DNA from: Bradyrhizobium nanningense
GTDB taxonomy: Bacteria > Pseudomonadota > Alphaproteobacteria > Rhizobiales > Xanthobacteraceae
NCBI RefSeq assembly: GCF_004114535.1
Contig: NZ_LBJC01000024.1
Location: 496,001-560,000, forward strand
DNA length: 64,000 nucleotides
Reading direction: 5' to 3'
Part shown: piece after piece, positions 45,642-54,159 of the stretch
How positions within the stretch are numbered: position 1 is the first letter of the stretch
Layout: each line of letters opens with the position of its first letter
Translations under genes and position numbers: made by a program
The notes under the pieces: model-generated
What the model saw: the letters and a program-made list of their open reading frames with translations, nothing else
The model's database searches: none
What the model was told of the DNA's origin: nothing

Positions 45642-46241
45642 TCAGGTTCGCCGCTGCGGCATCTTAACGACCTCGGCCAGGATGTGCGCGATTTGCGCCC
45701 GCACCGGCTCAAGTCCGTGCGAGGTATCCACCACGAAATCGGCCCGCTTGCGCTTCTCGGCATCGGGCGTCTGCTTGGCGATGATGGCATCGAGCTTGGC
45801 TTCATCCATTGTGCCCCGCGCCAGCACCCGTTCGCGCTGGAGTTCCGGCGAGGTCGACACCACGACCACGGCATCCACCCGCTTCTCGCCGCCGGTCTCG
45901 AACAGGAGCGGGATGTCCAGCACCACGACCGGCGCCTTGGCGGCCTCGGCCTCAGCGAAGAATTTTTGCCGGGAGGCGCCGAGCATCGGATGAACGATCT
46001 GCTCGAGCTGCTTGATCGCGGCGGGATCGTGCACGACGCGCGCCGACAGTTTTGGCCGGTCCACCTTGCCGTTGACGGTGGTGCCGGGGAAAGCAGCCTC
46101 GATCGCGGGCGCCGCTTCGCCCTCGTAGAGCCGATGCACGGCGGCATCGGCGTCGTAGACGGGCACGCCGGCCTCCGCGAACAGTTTCGCGGTGGTGGAT
46201 TTTCCCATCCCGATCGAGCCGGTCAGTCCCAGGATCCGCAT
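45642..46241 (-). CDS. coaE: Dephospho-CoA kinase
   Basis: CoaE phosphorylates dephospho-CoA, the last step of CoA synthesis. The 199-residue product has the P-loop GLTGSIGMGKST at residues 5-16, DADAAVH, VVVLDIPLLFETGGEKRVD and the R-rich lid segment ERVLARGTMDEAKL. I chose the ATG at 46239-46241 directly before the P-loop strand; an upstream in-frame start adds nine residues of no family value. maf ends 23 bp upstream. Confidence 0.96.
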   Translation of the reverse strand: MRILGLTGSIGMGKSTTAKLFAEAGVPVYDADAAVHRLYEGEAAPAIEAAFPGTTVNGKVDRPKLSARVVHDPAAIKQLEQIVHPMLGASRQKFFAEAEAAKAPVVVLDIPLLFETGGEKRVDAVVVVSTSPELQRERVLARGTMDEAKLDAIIAKQTPDAEKRKRADFVVDTSHGLEPVRAQIAHILAEVVKMPQRRT

Positions 46242-46264
46242 CAGCGCCCAGCCATCTCCGTCAT

Positions 46265-46873
46265 TCACACCGCAACTAGCCGTTCACGCCGCAGGAACGC
46301 AAGCAGCGGCAGCAGCGGCAGGCCGAGAATGGTGAAATGATCGCCCTCGATGCGCTCGAACAAATGGATGCCCAGACCCTCGAGCTGATAGGCGCCGACG
46401 CTGGTCGTGACGGCGTCGCCGGCAGCGTCCAGATAGGCTGAAAGCTCGCTCTCGGTCATCTCACGCATGGTCATGCGGGCGATCGAGACGTCCTCGAAAA
46501 CAATCTTGCCGTCATGCGCCACGGCCACTGCGGAATTCAACTCGTGGCTGTTGCCGGCAAGATCGCGCAATTGCGCCAATGCCTGCGAACGGCCCGTGGG
46601 CTTGTTGAAGAGACGGTAGCCAAGCGCCAGCGTCTGATCGGCGCCGATCACGTAGCTCCCGGGATGACGGGCGCAGACCGCCTTGGCCTTTTCGCGCGCC
46701 AGCAGCAGGGCGATCTCGCGTGGATTTGAAAGCTCTGAAGCGGCCTGAATACCGCGTTCGTCGATATCGGCGGTAACAGCCTTGAACTCCAGCCCGGCAT
46801 TGGCCAGCAGCAGCTTTCGCGCGCTGCTCTGCGAGGCCAGGATCAACGGAGATGTGCCGAGCCACAGACCCAT
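46265..46873 (-). CDS. maf: Maf family nucleotide pyrophosphatase
   Basis: Maf proteins hydrolyse modified or canonical pyrimidine nucleotides (house-cleaning) and slow septation when overproduced. The 202-residue product has the SPLILASQSSARKLLL nucleotide loop, DIDERG, the catalytic GADQTLALG and a C-terminal TSVGAYQLEGLGIHLFERIEGD (in parts: TSVGAYQLEG, GIHLFERIEGD). The start is the ATG at 46871-46873; the frame is open for 1.1 kb further, but that stretch lies antiparallel in phase across the PPDK-regulator gene and is not coding. In Rickettsia and Caulobacter this gene is part of the origin cluster. Confidence 0.94.
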   Translation of the reverse strand: MGLWLGTSPLILASQSSARKLLLANAGLEFKAVTADIDERGIQAASELSNPREIALLLAREKAKAVCARHPGSYVIGADQTLALGYRLFNKPTGRSQALAQLRDLAGNSHELNSAVAVAHDGKIVFEDVSIARMTMREMTESELSAYLDAAGDAVTTSVGAYQLEGLGIHLFERIEGDHFTILGLPLLPLLAFLRRERLVAV

Positions 46874-46881
46874 TGCGCAAA

Positions 46882-47721
46882 CTATTCGGAAGGTCGGTTG
46901 CGTTGGCGATCGCTGTAGAGCTTCATGATCGCCGCCGCGGTTTCCTCGATCGAGCGACGCGTGACGTCCAGCAATGGCCAATCGTGCTTGGCGCTGAGCT
47001 TGCGCGCAAAAGCGACTTCCTCGGTGACCGATTGCTTGTCGGTGTAGGTGTCGCTGCCGGACTCCGCTCCCATCGAGAGCAGGCGATTCTGACGAATCTG
47101 GATCAGGCGTTCCGGCGTCGCGTGCAGGCTGACGACCAGCGGCCGCGTCAGCGTCTCCAATTGCGAGGGCACCGGAATGCCCGGAACCAGTGGCACGTTG
47201 GCGGTGCGGATGCCGCGATTGGCGAGATAAATCGACGTCGGCGTTTTCGAGGTGCGGGACACGCCGACCAGGACGACGTCGGCATCGTTGAGGCCATCGA
47301 CATGCTGACCGTCGTCGTGGATCATCGTGTAGTTCAGCGCGTCGATACGCTTGAAATATTCCGCGTTGAGGACGTGCTGAGCGCCGACGCGGCCCGTGGT
47401 CGCAGCCCCGAGATAGGCTTCGAACAGCTGCATCACCGGGCCGATGATCGACAGGCTCGGAACATTGATCTCCTTGCACTTGTCCTCGAGCCTGGAGACC
47501 AGGTCCTTCTCCAGCAGCGTGAACAGCACGATCCCCGGGGCTTCCTCGATCTCGTCGAGCACGCGATCGAGCTGCTTCTGGCTGCGCACCAGCGGATAGA
47601 CATGCTCGACCGGCGTCACGTTGGCGTATTGGGCGGCAACCGCGCGGGCCACGGTGATCAGCGTCTCGCCGGTGGAATCGGAGACGAGGTGCAGATGGAA
47701 ATAATTGTTCGAGGTCGGCAC
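46882..47721 (-). CDS. ppsR: Pyruvate, phosphate dikinase regulatory protein (RP001-type, DUF299)
   Basis: This bifunctional kinase/phosphorylase switches PPDK (or PEP synthase) off and on by phosphorylating a threonine with ADP and removing it with phosphate. The 279-residue product begins with FHLHLVSDSTGETLITVARA. It carries the GVSRTSKTPTSIYLANRG P-loop, the feature of the DUF299 family, and a C-terminal YTDKQSVTEEVAFARKL block. The start is GTG at 47719-47721. The homologue RP001 flanks the replication origin in other alphaproteobacteria. It is the first leftward gene after the presumptive origin gap. Whether the target is PPDK or PEP synthase cannot be read from here. Confidence 0.94.
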   Translation of the reverse strand: MPTSNNYFHLHLVSDSTGETLITVARAVAAQYANVTPVEHVYPLVRSQKQLDRVLDEIEEAPGIVLFTLLEKDLVSRLEDKCKEINVPSLSIIGPVMQLFEAYLGAATTGRVGAQHVLNAEYFKRIDALNYTMIHDDGQHVDGLNDADVVLVGVSRTSKTPTSIYLANRGIRTANVPLVPGIPVPSQLETLTRPLVVSLHATPERLIQIRQNRLLSMGAESGSDTYTDKQSVTEEVAFARKLSAKHDWPLLDVTRRSIEETAAAIMKLYSDRQRNRPSE

Positions 47722-48178
47722 AAAAACTCTTGGGATGAGGGCGGGACGGATTGTGGATTTCTGTGGAGCTTAACCCCTTGGAAAGGGATGTGCGACACCA
47801 GGGGCGGGACAAGGGCCAATTTTCTTCACACCGCTGCCGGTCTGAACAAGTTCGCCGGCCCGCCGTGACGAAAAAGGGATTGCGCGGACAACCCCCTTGA
47901 TAAGCTGCCGACAGAAAGGCGCAAGCCTTTGAAGCTGGTCGGCTTATCGCAAAGCGCCAAGAGCAATCCGGATATGTTGATGGGTGTGAAAAAGCGCGCG
48001 TGAACCCGCGGATGGAATTGCATGAGTCCAATCCACGGTCACATAGACTCAGACCTTAAGAATCTAAGATTCTAGATTTGAGGAAGGCGCTACGGACGGA
48101 TATGTGTGCACGGTGAGACCTTAACGAGTTCTTACTATCCCCAGTTCCCTTCACTGGGCAGAAGCCGGACCCGCGAAA
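47722..48178. other. oriC: Presumptive replication-origin gap between the RP001-type gene and hemJ
   Basis: The gap is 457 bp without a gene, between divergent gene sets. Weak DnaA-box-like words (7 of 9 to TTATCCACA or its complement) are at 47752-47760 (TGTGGATTT), 47822-47830 (TTCTTCACA) and 47985-47993 (TGTGAAAAA); none is exact. A lower-GC stretch with overlapping palindromes (AGAATCT-A-AGATTCT at 48059-48073) and a CtrA-like TTAA-N7-TTAC (48121-48135) lie near hemJ. In Caulobacter and Rickettsia the origin sits beside the RP001 homologue. The assignment is inference from position; the boxes alone would not support it. Confidence 0.5.
48121..48135 (+). promoter_or_regulatory. CtrA-box-like site upstream of hemJ
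   Basis: TTAACGAGTTCTTAC matches the CtrA consensus TTAA-N7-TTAA at seven of eight positions. It lies about 44 bp before the hemJ start and inside the presumptive origin, where CtrA is known to bind in Caulobacter. A single imperfect match is weak evidence. Confidence 0.35.
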
Positions 48179-48613
48179 ATGTTCGAAGACGTCTATCTCT
48201 GGATCAAGGCGCTGCATGTGATCGCCGTCATCGCCTGGATGGCGGGCATGCTCTATCTGCCGCGGCTGTTCGTCTATCATTCCGAGGCCGAGATCGGCTC
48301 GAAGCAGTCGGAAACGTTCAAGGTGATGGAACGCCGGCTGCTCAAGGCCATCATCAACCCCGCCATGATCGTCACCTGGCTCGCCGGGCTCTATCTCGCC
48401 TGGTCCGGCCATTGGTTCTCGTTCGGCTGGCTGCACGTAAAACTGGCACTGGTCCTGGCGATGTCTGCGGTCCACGGCTTTTTTTCCCGCTGGCTGAAGG
48501 ATTTCGCCGCCGACCGGCGCCCGCGGACCCAGAAATTCTATCGAATTATCAATGAAGTGCCGACCGTCCTGATGATTTTCATCGTCATCATGGTGATCGT
48601 GAAGCCGTTCTAG
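48179..48613 (+). CDS. hemJ: Protoporphyrinogen IX oxidase HemJ
   Basis: HemJ oxidises protoporphyrinogen IX in heme synthesis and is the form used by most alphaproteobacteria. The 144-residue product has four membrane helices, the N-terminal YLWIKALHVIAVIAWMAGMLYLPRLFVYH block (in parts: IKALHVIAVIAWMAGM, YLPRLFVYH) with the essential His13 in LHVIAV, and a conserved Lys in HVKLALV. The ATG at 48179 is preceded by no strong ribosome site. It opens the rightward origin-side gene set; rho follows after a 247-bp leader. Confidence 0.93.
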   Translation: MFEDVYLWIKALHVIAVIAWMAGMLYLPRLFVYHSEAEIGSKQSETFKVMERRLLKAIINPAMIVTWLAGLYLAWSGHWFSFGWLHVKLALVLAMSAVHGFFSRWLKDFAADRRPRTQKFYRIINEVPTVLMIFIVIMVIVKPF

Positions 48614-48647
48614 GCAAGGCGCCTGACGATTAGCTCAGTGCTTCGGC

Positions 48648-48676
48648 TTGCGGAGCAGGAAGCGATTTTCTATATT
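48648..48676 (+). promoter_or_regulatory. Sigma-70-type promoter candidate for rho
   Basis: TTGCGG, 17 bases, TATATT. It lies in the 247-bp gap between hemJ and rho, leaving a leader of about 180 nt before the rho start. The remainder of the gap is C-rich and shows no ORF or riboswitch fold that I recognise. Confidence 0.5.
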
Positions 48677-48860
48677 GTCGATATCCCACCCAACGCAGGC
48701 GGATGTGGTTGTGTCTGAGCTTTCCAGAGGCCGGACACCGCATCAGGTTTGAAGCCTCACCGGCACTCTCCTTGCCAGACCTGCGGACTTTCTCTTCTCA
48801 CGTCCGCATTTCAGAGCCTCCTCGCACCCCCCTCCTAGGTTACCCCACAGGACCACCCCA

Positions 48861-50126
48861 ATGCGGGAAATTAAACTCGAAGACCTCAAGTCCAAAACGC
48901 CAGCCGAGCTCGTCTCGTTTGCGGAGGAGAATGGGGTCGAGAACGCCAGCACGATGCGCAAACAGGAGCTGCTGTTTGCGATCCTCAAGCAGCTCGCACT
49001 CGCCGAGACCGACATTGTCGGCCAGGGCGTGGTCGAAGTGCTCTCCGATGGCTTCGGTTTCCTCCGCTCGCCCGATGCGAATTATCTGCCGGGCCCCGAC
49101 GACATCTACGTTTCGCCGTCGCAGATCCGTCGCTTCGGCCTGCGCACCGGCGACACCATCGAAGGCCATATTCGCAGCCCGAAGGAGGGCGAGCGCTATT
49201 TCGCGCTGCTGAAGGTCAACACGCTCAATTTCGAGGATCCGGAAAAGGCCAAGCACAAGGTCAATTTCGACAACCTCACGCCGTTGTTTCCAAATCAGCG
49301 TTTCCGCATGGAAATCGACGATCCGACGCGCAAAGACCTGTCTGCACGCGTGATCGACATCGTCGCTCCCATCGGCAAGGGCCAGCGCGCATTGATCGTT
49401 GCGCCGCCACGCACGGGTAAAACCGTGCTGATGCAGAACATCGCGCACTCGATCACGCATAACCATCCCGAGTGCTATCTGATCGTGCTCTTGATCGACG
49501 AGCGTCCGGAAGAAGTCACGGACATGCAGCGCTCGGTGAAGGGCGAGGTCGTGTCGTCGACCTTCGACGAGCCGGCGGTGCGCCACGTCCAGGTCGCCGA
49601 GATGGTGATCGAAAAAGCAAAGCGTCTGGTCGAGCATGGCCGTGACGTCGTGATCCTGCTCGATTCGATCACGCGTCTCGGCCGCGCCTACAACACGGTG
49701 GTGCCGTCATCCGGCAAGGTGCTGACCGGCGGTGTCGACGCCAACGCACTGCAGCGCCCCAAGCGCTTCTTCGGTGCCGCCCGTAACATCGAGGAGGGCG
49801 GCTCGCTGACCATCATCGCGACCGCGCTGGTCGATACCGGCAGCCGCATGGACGAAGTCATCTTCGAAGAGTTCAAGGGCACCGGTAACTCGGAACTGAT
49901 CCTGGACCGCAAGGTCTCGGACAAGCGCACCTTCCCGGCGATCGACATTTCGCGCTCCGGCACCCGCAAGGAGGAGCTCATCACCGATCCGCAGGTGCTC
50001 AAGAAGATGTACGTGCTGCGCCGCATCCTCAATCCGATGGGCACGATGGATGCGATCGACTTCCTGCTCGACAAGCTGCGCTCGACCAAGAGCAATTCGG
50101 AGTTCTTCGACTCCATGAACACCTGA
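48861..50126 (+). CDS. rho: Transcription termination factor Rho
   Basis: Rho is the hexameric RNA helicase that ends transcription. The 421-residue product has the N-terminal helical domain (MREIKLEDLKSKTPAELVSFAE, in parts) and a cold-shock-like RNA-binding domain with DGFGFLRSPDANYLPGPDDIYVS (in parts). The Walker A motif APPRTGKTVLMQ lies near 180, followed by VLLIDERPEEVTDM, the GRAYNTVVPSSGKVLTGG Q/R loop, and the KRFFGAARNIEEGGSLTI R-loop. The length is standard. It has a strong intrinsic terminator 30 bp after the stop. Confidence 0.98.
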   Translation: MREIKLEDLKSKTPAELVSFAEENGVENASTMRKQELLFAILKQLALAETDIVGQGVVEVLSDGFGFLRSPDANYLPGPDDIYVSPSQIRRFGLRTGDTIEGHIRSPKEGERYFALLKVNTLNFEDPEKAKHKVNFDNLTPLFPNQRFRMEIDDPTRKDLSARVIDIVAPIGKGQRALIVAPPRTGKTVLMQNIAHSITHNHPECYLIVLLIDERPEEVTDMQRSVKGEVVSSTFDEPAVRHVQVAEMVIEKAKRLVEHGRDVVILLDSITRLGRAYNTVVPSSGKVLTGGVDANALQRPKRFFGAARNIEEGGSLTIIATALVDTGSRMDEVIFEEFKGTGNSELILDRKVSDKRTFPAIDISRSGTRKEELITDPQVLKKMYVLRRILNPMGTMDAIDFLLDKLRSTKSNSEFFDSMNT

Positions 50127-50155
50127 GTGCGGTGCAACATAGTCTGTTCAAGTTC

Positions 50156-50182
50156 AAAGGGCGCCTCCGGGCGCCCTTTTTG
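50156..50182 (+). terminator. Intrinsic terminator after rho
   Basis: AAAGGGCGCC-TCCG-GGCGCCCTTT, a perfect 10-bp stem with a 4-base loop, followed directly by further T residues. It is 29 bp downstream of the rho stop codon. Confidence 0.92.
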
Positions 50183-50219
50183 TTGTGCGGGCTTTGTTGC
50201 AGATGATACGCAGCATGGA

Positions 50220-50380
50220 AGGCGGTATGATGCCGGGGCTGCTATTCAATTAATATGTTGATTTATATAAGTAATCGTTGAAATCCCGCGGTCCATCGAG
50301 AAAGGTGTCGGGATTAATTGCAGCAAAATTCCCTGATATATTGCTGTGCAATATTAGGAATTTTTGCAGCATACAGCGCA
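50220..50380. other. AT-rich island between rho and mnmE
   Basis: This part of the 321-bp gap is much richer in A and T than the surrounding DNA, with ATTTATATAAG and CTGATATATTGCTGTGCAATATTAGG (in parts: GATATATTGC, GCAATATTAGG) words. It contains short palindromes such as ATATTGCtgtGCAATAT. It may hold the mnmE promoter; no ORF of note is present. Confidence 0.5.
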
Positions 50381-50447
50381 GCAAATCGTGCCGTCTTGTC
50401 GCCGGAACGGGTATTTGCCTTTTGATCGGCAGCCGGACAAATAGGCC

Positions 50448-51806
50448 ATGCATCCGCGAGACCAGACCATCTTTGCGTTGTCGTCCGGCCGGGCGCCGAG
50501 CGCGATCGCCGTGGTCCGCGTGTCGGGACCTCAGGCTGGCCAGATACTGACGACGCTTGCGGGCAAGCTGCCGGCACCGCGGCAGGCCAGCCGCCGGCTG
50601 CTCCGCGACAGGGCTGGCCAGCCGATCGACGATGCGGTGGTGCTCTGGTTTCCAGGACCGGGCAGCGCGACCGGCGAGGACGTCGCCGAATTTCACGTCC
50701 ATGGCGGACGCGCGGTGCTGGCGGCGCTGCTTGCCTCTATTTCGGTTATTCAGAATACGCGGGCGGCCGAGCCAGGTGAATTCACCCGACGTGCGTTCGA
50801 GAACGGCAAGCTCGATCTCACCGAGGCCGAGGGTCTCGACGATCTCATCCACGCCGATACCGACCGGCAGCGGCGCCAGGCGCTGCGGCAATTGCAGGGC
50901 CTGCTTGGCGACCGCGCGCGCGACTGGCGCGAACGAATTATCGAGGCGTCGGCGCTGATCGAAGCCGGCATCGATTTTTCCGACGAAGGCGATGTGCCGG
51001 CAGAATTGCGGGCTCCGGCGGTGAAGGCGATCGCAGCGCTGCATGACGAAATCAAAGAAGTCCTTGCGGCACAGGGACATTCTGAACGCCTTCGCGACGG
51101 GCTCGTGGTCGCGATCGCGGGTGAGCCGAATGTCGGCAAGTCGACGCTAATGAACCAGCTCGCGCGCCGCGAGGTCGCGATCGTCTCGCCGCATGCCGGC
51201 ACGACGCGCGACGTGATCGAGATCCAGCTCGACCTCGACGGCTACCCCGTCACAATCATCGACACCGCGGGCATCCGCGAGACCGACGATCCGGTCGAGC
51301 AGGAGGGCGTGCGCCGGGCGCGGGCGCGGGCCGAGGATGCCGACCTGGTGTTGTGGCTGGTCGAGTCCGAGCAAGCCGTGGATCCGGAGACGATGCGGAC
51401 GCTTCGGAATTCCGGGAGGGATAGTGATCGGTCCGGTGGCCCGGTCTGGATCATCCGCAACAAGATCGATCTGGGCAGAGCCGGAGGCGCTGCCGTGCGC
51501 GATGAGTTTGCGATCTCGGCGCGTGAGGGCGATGGCATCCCGGAGCTGGTTGAGGCCCTCGTTGAATTCGCGGCCGAGTTCTTCGCAACCAGCGAGGGCG
51601 CCGTTGTGACCAGGGCGCGCCAGCGGGAGCTGTTGAGTCGCGCGTTGGACAGCTTGCGCCGGAGCCTTGAGCTTGTAGAAGAGGGCGAAGAGCTGGCCGC
51701 TGAGGAATTGCGAGCGGCCGCTTATGCCTTGGGCCGGCTGCTGGGCCGGGTCGACGTCGAGGACGTTCTGGGGGCCATCTTCCAGAAGTTTTGCATTGGA
51801 AAGTAG
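50448..51806 (+). CDS. mnmE: tRNA modification GTPase MnmE (TrmE)
   Basis: MnmE works with MnmG to add carboxymethylaminomethyl (or aminomethyl) groups to wobble U34 of tRNAs. The 452-residue product has the N-terminal tetrahydrofolate domain (TIFALSSGRAPSAIAVVRVSG, in parts), a helical domain, and an inserted G domain. The G domain has G1 GEPNVGKSTLMNQ near 225, G3 DTAGIRET and G4 NKID, and the C-terminus ends CIGK. It is one of the standard origin-proximal alphaproteobacterial genes, followed by the parS cluster and mnmG. Confidence 0.97.
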   Translation: MHPRDQTIFALSSGRAPSAIAVVRVSGPQAGQILTTLAGKLPAPRQASRRLLRDRAGQPIDDAVVLWFPGPGSATGEDVAEFHVHGGRAVLAALLASISVIQNTRAAEPGEFTRRAFENGKLDLTEAEGLDDLIHADTDRQRRQALRQLQGLLGDRARDWRERIIEASALIEAGIDFSDEGDVPAELRAPAVKAIAALHDEIKEVLAAQGHSERLRDGLVVAIAGEPNVGKSTLMNQLARREVAIVSPHAGTTRDVIEIQLDLDGYPVTIIDTAGIRETDDPVEQEGVRRARARAEDADLVLWLVESEQAVDPETMRTLRNSGRDSDRSGGPVWIIRNKIDLGRAGGAAVRDEFAISAREGDGIPELVEALVEFAAEFFATSEGAVVTRARQRELLSRALDSLRRSLELVEEGEELAAEELRAAAYALGRLLGRVDVEDVLGAIFQKFCIGK

Positions 51807-51850
51807 CTCTAGTTCTTCAATGTAGAACTAGCACTTGTTCCATTCCTTAT

Positions 51851-51864
51851 GTTTCACGTGAAAC
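51851..51864. promoter_or_regulatory. parS: parS site 1
   Basis: GTTTCACGTGAAAC, an exact match to the 14-bp ParB-binding core, 44 bp after the mnmE stop. Confidence 0.93.
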
Positions 51865-51883
51865 GGGTCAGGTTCGCGACGTT

Positions 51884-51899
51884 TGTTTCACGTGAAACA
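51884..51899. promoter_or_regulatory. parS: parS site 2 (full 16-bp consensus)
   Basis: TGTTTCACGTGAAACA, identical to the full 16-bp bacterial parS consensus. It is 19 bp from site 1, the closest pair in the cluster. Confidence 0.95.
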
Positions 51900-52100
51900 G
51901 GAGCTGCCGTAACAGTCTCTTCGCTCTCTCCTTAGTGTACCCCGACTCAGCTCGCAGCTTCTGAGCCCCGGCTCGGCGCAGCAACGCGCGCGTTGCTGCC
52001 GGTCCGGGACACGGGCAGAGGACTATGGGCGTGCTTTGCTGCGGAAGAGCGCGGGTGGTTCCCATCGAATTCAGACATCTTGGGCCGCCAACCGAACTTG

Positions 52101-52114
52101 GTTTCACGTGAAAC
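52101..52114. promoter_or_regulatory. parS: parS site 3
   Basis: GTTTCACGTGAAAC, exact core, in the mnmE-mnmG gap. Confidence 0.93.
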
Positions 52115-52208
52115 GTGGCTGTCCATTTGCGTCCGCGGGAAGAGCAGTCGCAACAACGATCTTTCTACTGTGTTCTCGCGAAATCGATTTCCGCTCCGAA
52201 ACCGCCCC

Positions 52209-52222
52209 GTTTCACGTGAAAC
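52209..52222. promoter_or_regulatory. parS: parS site 4
   Basis: GTTTCACGTGAAAC, exact core, 56 bp before the mnmG start. The 472-bp mnmE-mnmG gap (51807-52278) has sites 1-4 and no credible gene. Confidence 0.93.
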
Positions 52223-52278
52223 ATCCACCTTCCAGTTTCCGCTTCCGGCTTTCCCGCCTCTGAGCTAGAAGTCCGCTC

Positions 52279-54159
52279 ATGCGAACAGAGCGAGAGAGCT
52301 TCGACGTCATCGTGATTGGCGGCGGTCACGCCGGCTGTGAAGCCGCAGCTGCGTCTGCCCGGATGGGCGCGACGACCGCGCTGGTGACGCACCGCTTTTC
52401 CACGGTCGGCGCGATGTCCTGCAATCCCGCTATCGGCGGTCTCGGCAAGGGGCATCTTGTGCGGGAGGTCGATGCGCTCGATGGTCTGATGGGCCGCGTG
52501 GGCGATGCCGGCGGCATCCAGTTTCGCGTGCTCAATCGTCGCAAGGGTCCGGCTGTCCGTGGTCCTCGGGCTCAGGCTGACCGAAAACTCTATGCGGCGG
52601 CCATGCAGGCCGCGATCCGGGAGACCGAGGGACTGTCCGTCATTGAAGGCGAGGCCGACGAGCTGATCGTGGCCGATGGCCGGGTGACGGGACTTCGCCT
52701 GGCGGACGGCCGGGAGCTTCGGGCAGGGGCTGTGGTGGTCACCACCGGCACCTTCCTGCGTGGTCTCATTCATCTCGGCGAGAAGAATTGGCCGGCCGGC
52801 CGTGTCGGTGAGGCCCCGGCGATGGGTCTTTCCACGTCCTTTGAGCGTGCCGGCTTCGCCCTGGGACGGCTCAAGACCGGTACGCCGCCGCGTCTGGACG
52901 GCACCACGATCGATTGGTTCGCGGTCGAGATGCAGCCCGGAGACGAACCGCCGGAGCCATTCTCGGTCATGACCGAGCGGATCACGACCCCGCAGATCCA
53001 GTGCGGCATCACCCGGACCACGGCCGCCACCCATGAGGTGATCCGGGCCAATGTTCATCGCTCGCCGATGTACTCCGGTCAGATCAAGAGCTCCGGGCCG
53101 CGCTATTGCCCCTCGATCGAGGACAAGATCGTCCGCTTCGGCGACCGCGACGGCCATCAGATCTTCCTGGAGCCGGAAGGGCTCGATGACAGCACGGTCT
53201 ATCCCAACGGCATCTCGACCTCGCTCCCCGAAGAGGTCCAGCTCGCGATCCTCGCCAGCATCCCTGGTCTGGAGCGGGTGAAGATGGTCCGTCCGGGCTA
53301 TGCCATCGAGTACGACCACATCGATCCCCGTGAGCTTGATCCGACCCTCCAGACCAAGCGTCTGCGCGGTCTGTTCCTGGCGGGGCAGATCAACGGCACC
53401 ACCGGATACGAAGAGGCGGCAGGGCAGGGCATCGTCGCCGGCCTGAACGCGGCGCTTGCTGCGAGCGGGGCGGCGCTGACGGTGTTCGATCGTGCCGACG
53501 GCTATCTCGGTGTGATGATCGACGACCTGGTCACCCGCGGGATCAGCGAACCCTATCGGATGTTCACCTCGCGGGCCGAGTACCGGCTCACGCTGCGGGC
53601 GGACAATGCGGATCAGCGTCTGAGCGAGAAGGGCATCGCCCTGGGATGTGTTGGAAACGCCCGGACCTTCCACCATCGCGCCAAGATGGACGCGCTGAAT
53701 GCAGCCAGGACGCTCTCGAAGTCGCTGACGATCACCCCGAACGAGGCGATCAAGCGCGGATTGTCCCTGAACCGCGACGGCCAGCGCCGGTCGGCCTTCG
53801 AGCTGATGGCCTATCCGGAGATCGGCTGGAGCCAGGTCCGAACGATCTGGCCTGAGCTGGCGGGGATCGATCCTGTCATCGCGACTCATCTTGAGATCGA
53901 CGCCAAGTACGATGTCTATCTTGAGCGCCAGAGCGCCGACGTCGATGCCTTCAGGCGCGACGAGGGACTGGTGCTCACAGAGGTCGATTACAGCCTCGTC
54001 CCCGGTCTCTCCAACGAGGTGCGGGCCAAGCTGGAGAAGGCGCGGCCGTTCACCGTCGGCCAGGCCGGCCGGATTGACGGCATGACGCCGGCTGCGCTCG
54101 GCATCCTCGCCGCCTATCTTCGGCGTGAGGCACGAAAGTCCTCCAAGGCCATCGCATAG
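52279..54159 (+). CDS. mnmG: tRNA uridine 5-carboxymethylaminomethyl synthesis enzyme MnmG (GidA)
   Basis: MnmG is the FAD-containing partner of MnmE. The 626-residue product has the FAD dinucleotide loop VIGGGHAGCEAAAASARMG near residue 11, GAMSCNPAIGGLGKGHLVREVDALDG (in parts: SCNPAIGGLGKGHLV, REVDALDG), LKTGTPPRLDG, the GLFLAGQINGTTGYEEAAGQG motif (in parts) and the DDLVTRG segment. Codon use looks like its neighbours except that it is slightly GTC/GGC-heavy. The gene ends one base before parS site 5, and rsmG follows. Confidence 0.98.
   Translation: MRTERESFDVIVIGGGHAGCEAAAASARMGATTALVTHRFSTVGAMSCNPAIGGLGKGHLVREVDALDGLMGRVGDAGGIQFRVLNRRKGPAVRGPRAQADRKLYAAAMQAAIRETEGLSVIEGEADELIVADGRVTGLRLADGRELRAGAVVVTTGTFLRGLIHLGEKNWPAGRVGEAPAMGLSTSFERAGFALGRLKTGTPPRLDGTTIDWFAVEMQPGDEPPEPFSVMTERITTPQIQCGITRTTAATHEVIRANVHRSPMYSGQIKSSGPRYCPSIEDKIVRFGDRDGHQIFLEPEGLDDSTVYPNGISTSLPEEVQLAILASIPGLERVKMVRPGYAIEYDHIDPRELDPTLQTKRLRGLFLAGQINGTTGYEEAAGQGIVAGLNAALAASGAALTVFDRADGYLGVMIDDLVTRGISEPYRMFTSRAEYRLTLRADNADQRLSEKGIALGCVGNARTFHHRAKMDALNAARTLSKSLTITPNEAIKRGLSLNRDGQRRSAFELMAYPEIGWSQVRTIWPELAGIDPVIATHLEIDAKYDVYLERQSADVDAFRRDEGLVLTEVDYSLVPGLSNEVRAKLEKARPFTVGQAGRIDGMTPAALGILAAYLRREARKSSKAIA

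Noticed and set aside
46874..48031. Upstream extension of the maf frame by about 386 codons
   Set aside because: It overlaps the PPDK-regulator gene on the same strand in another frame, and the extended N-terminus is Arg/Ser-rich with no domain. Maf starts normally at 46873.
47722..48178. Exact DnaA boxes
   Set aside because: No perfect TTATCCACA occurs in the gap. The 7-of-9 words are too common by chance to call as boxes on their own, so they are reported only as part of the origin candidate.
52165..53889. Minus-strand open frame of 574 codons opposite mnmG
   Set aside because: mnmG is complete and canonical on the plus strand; the antisense frame also reads through two parS sites.
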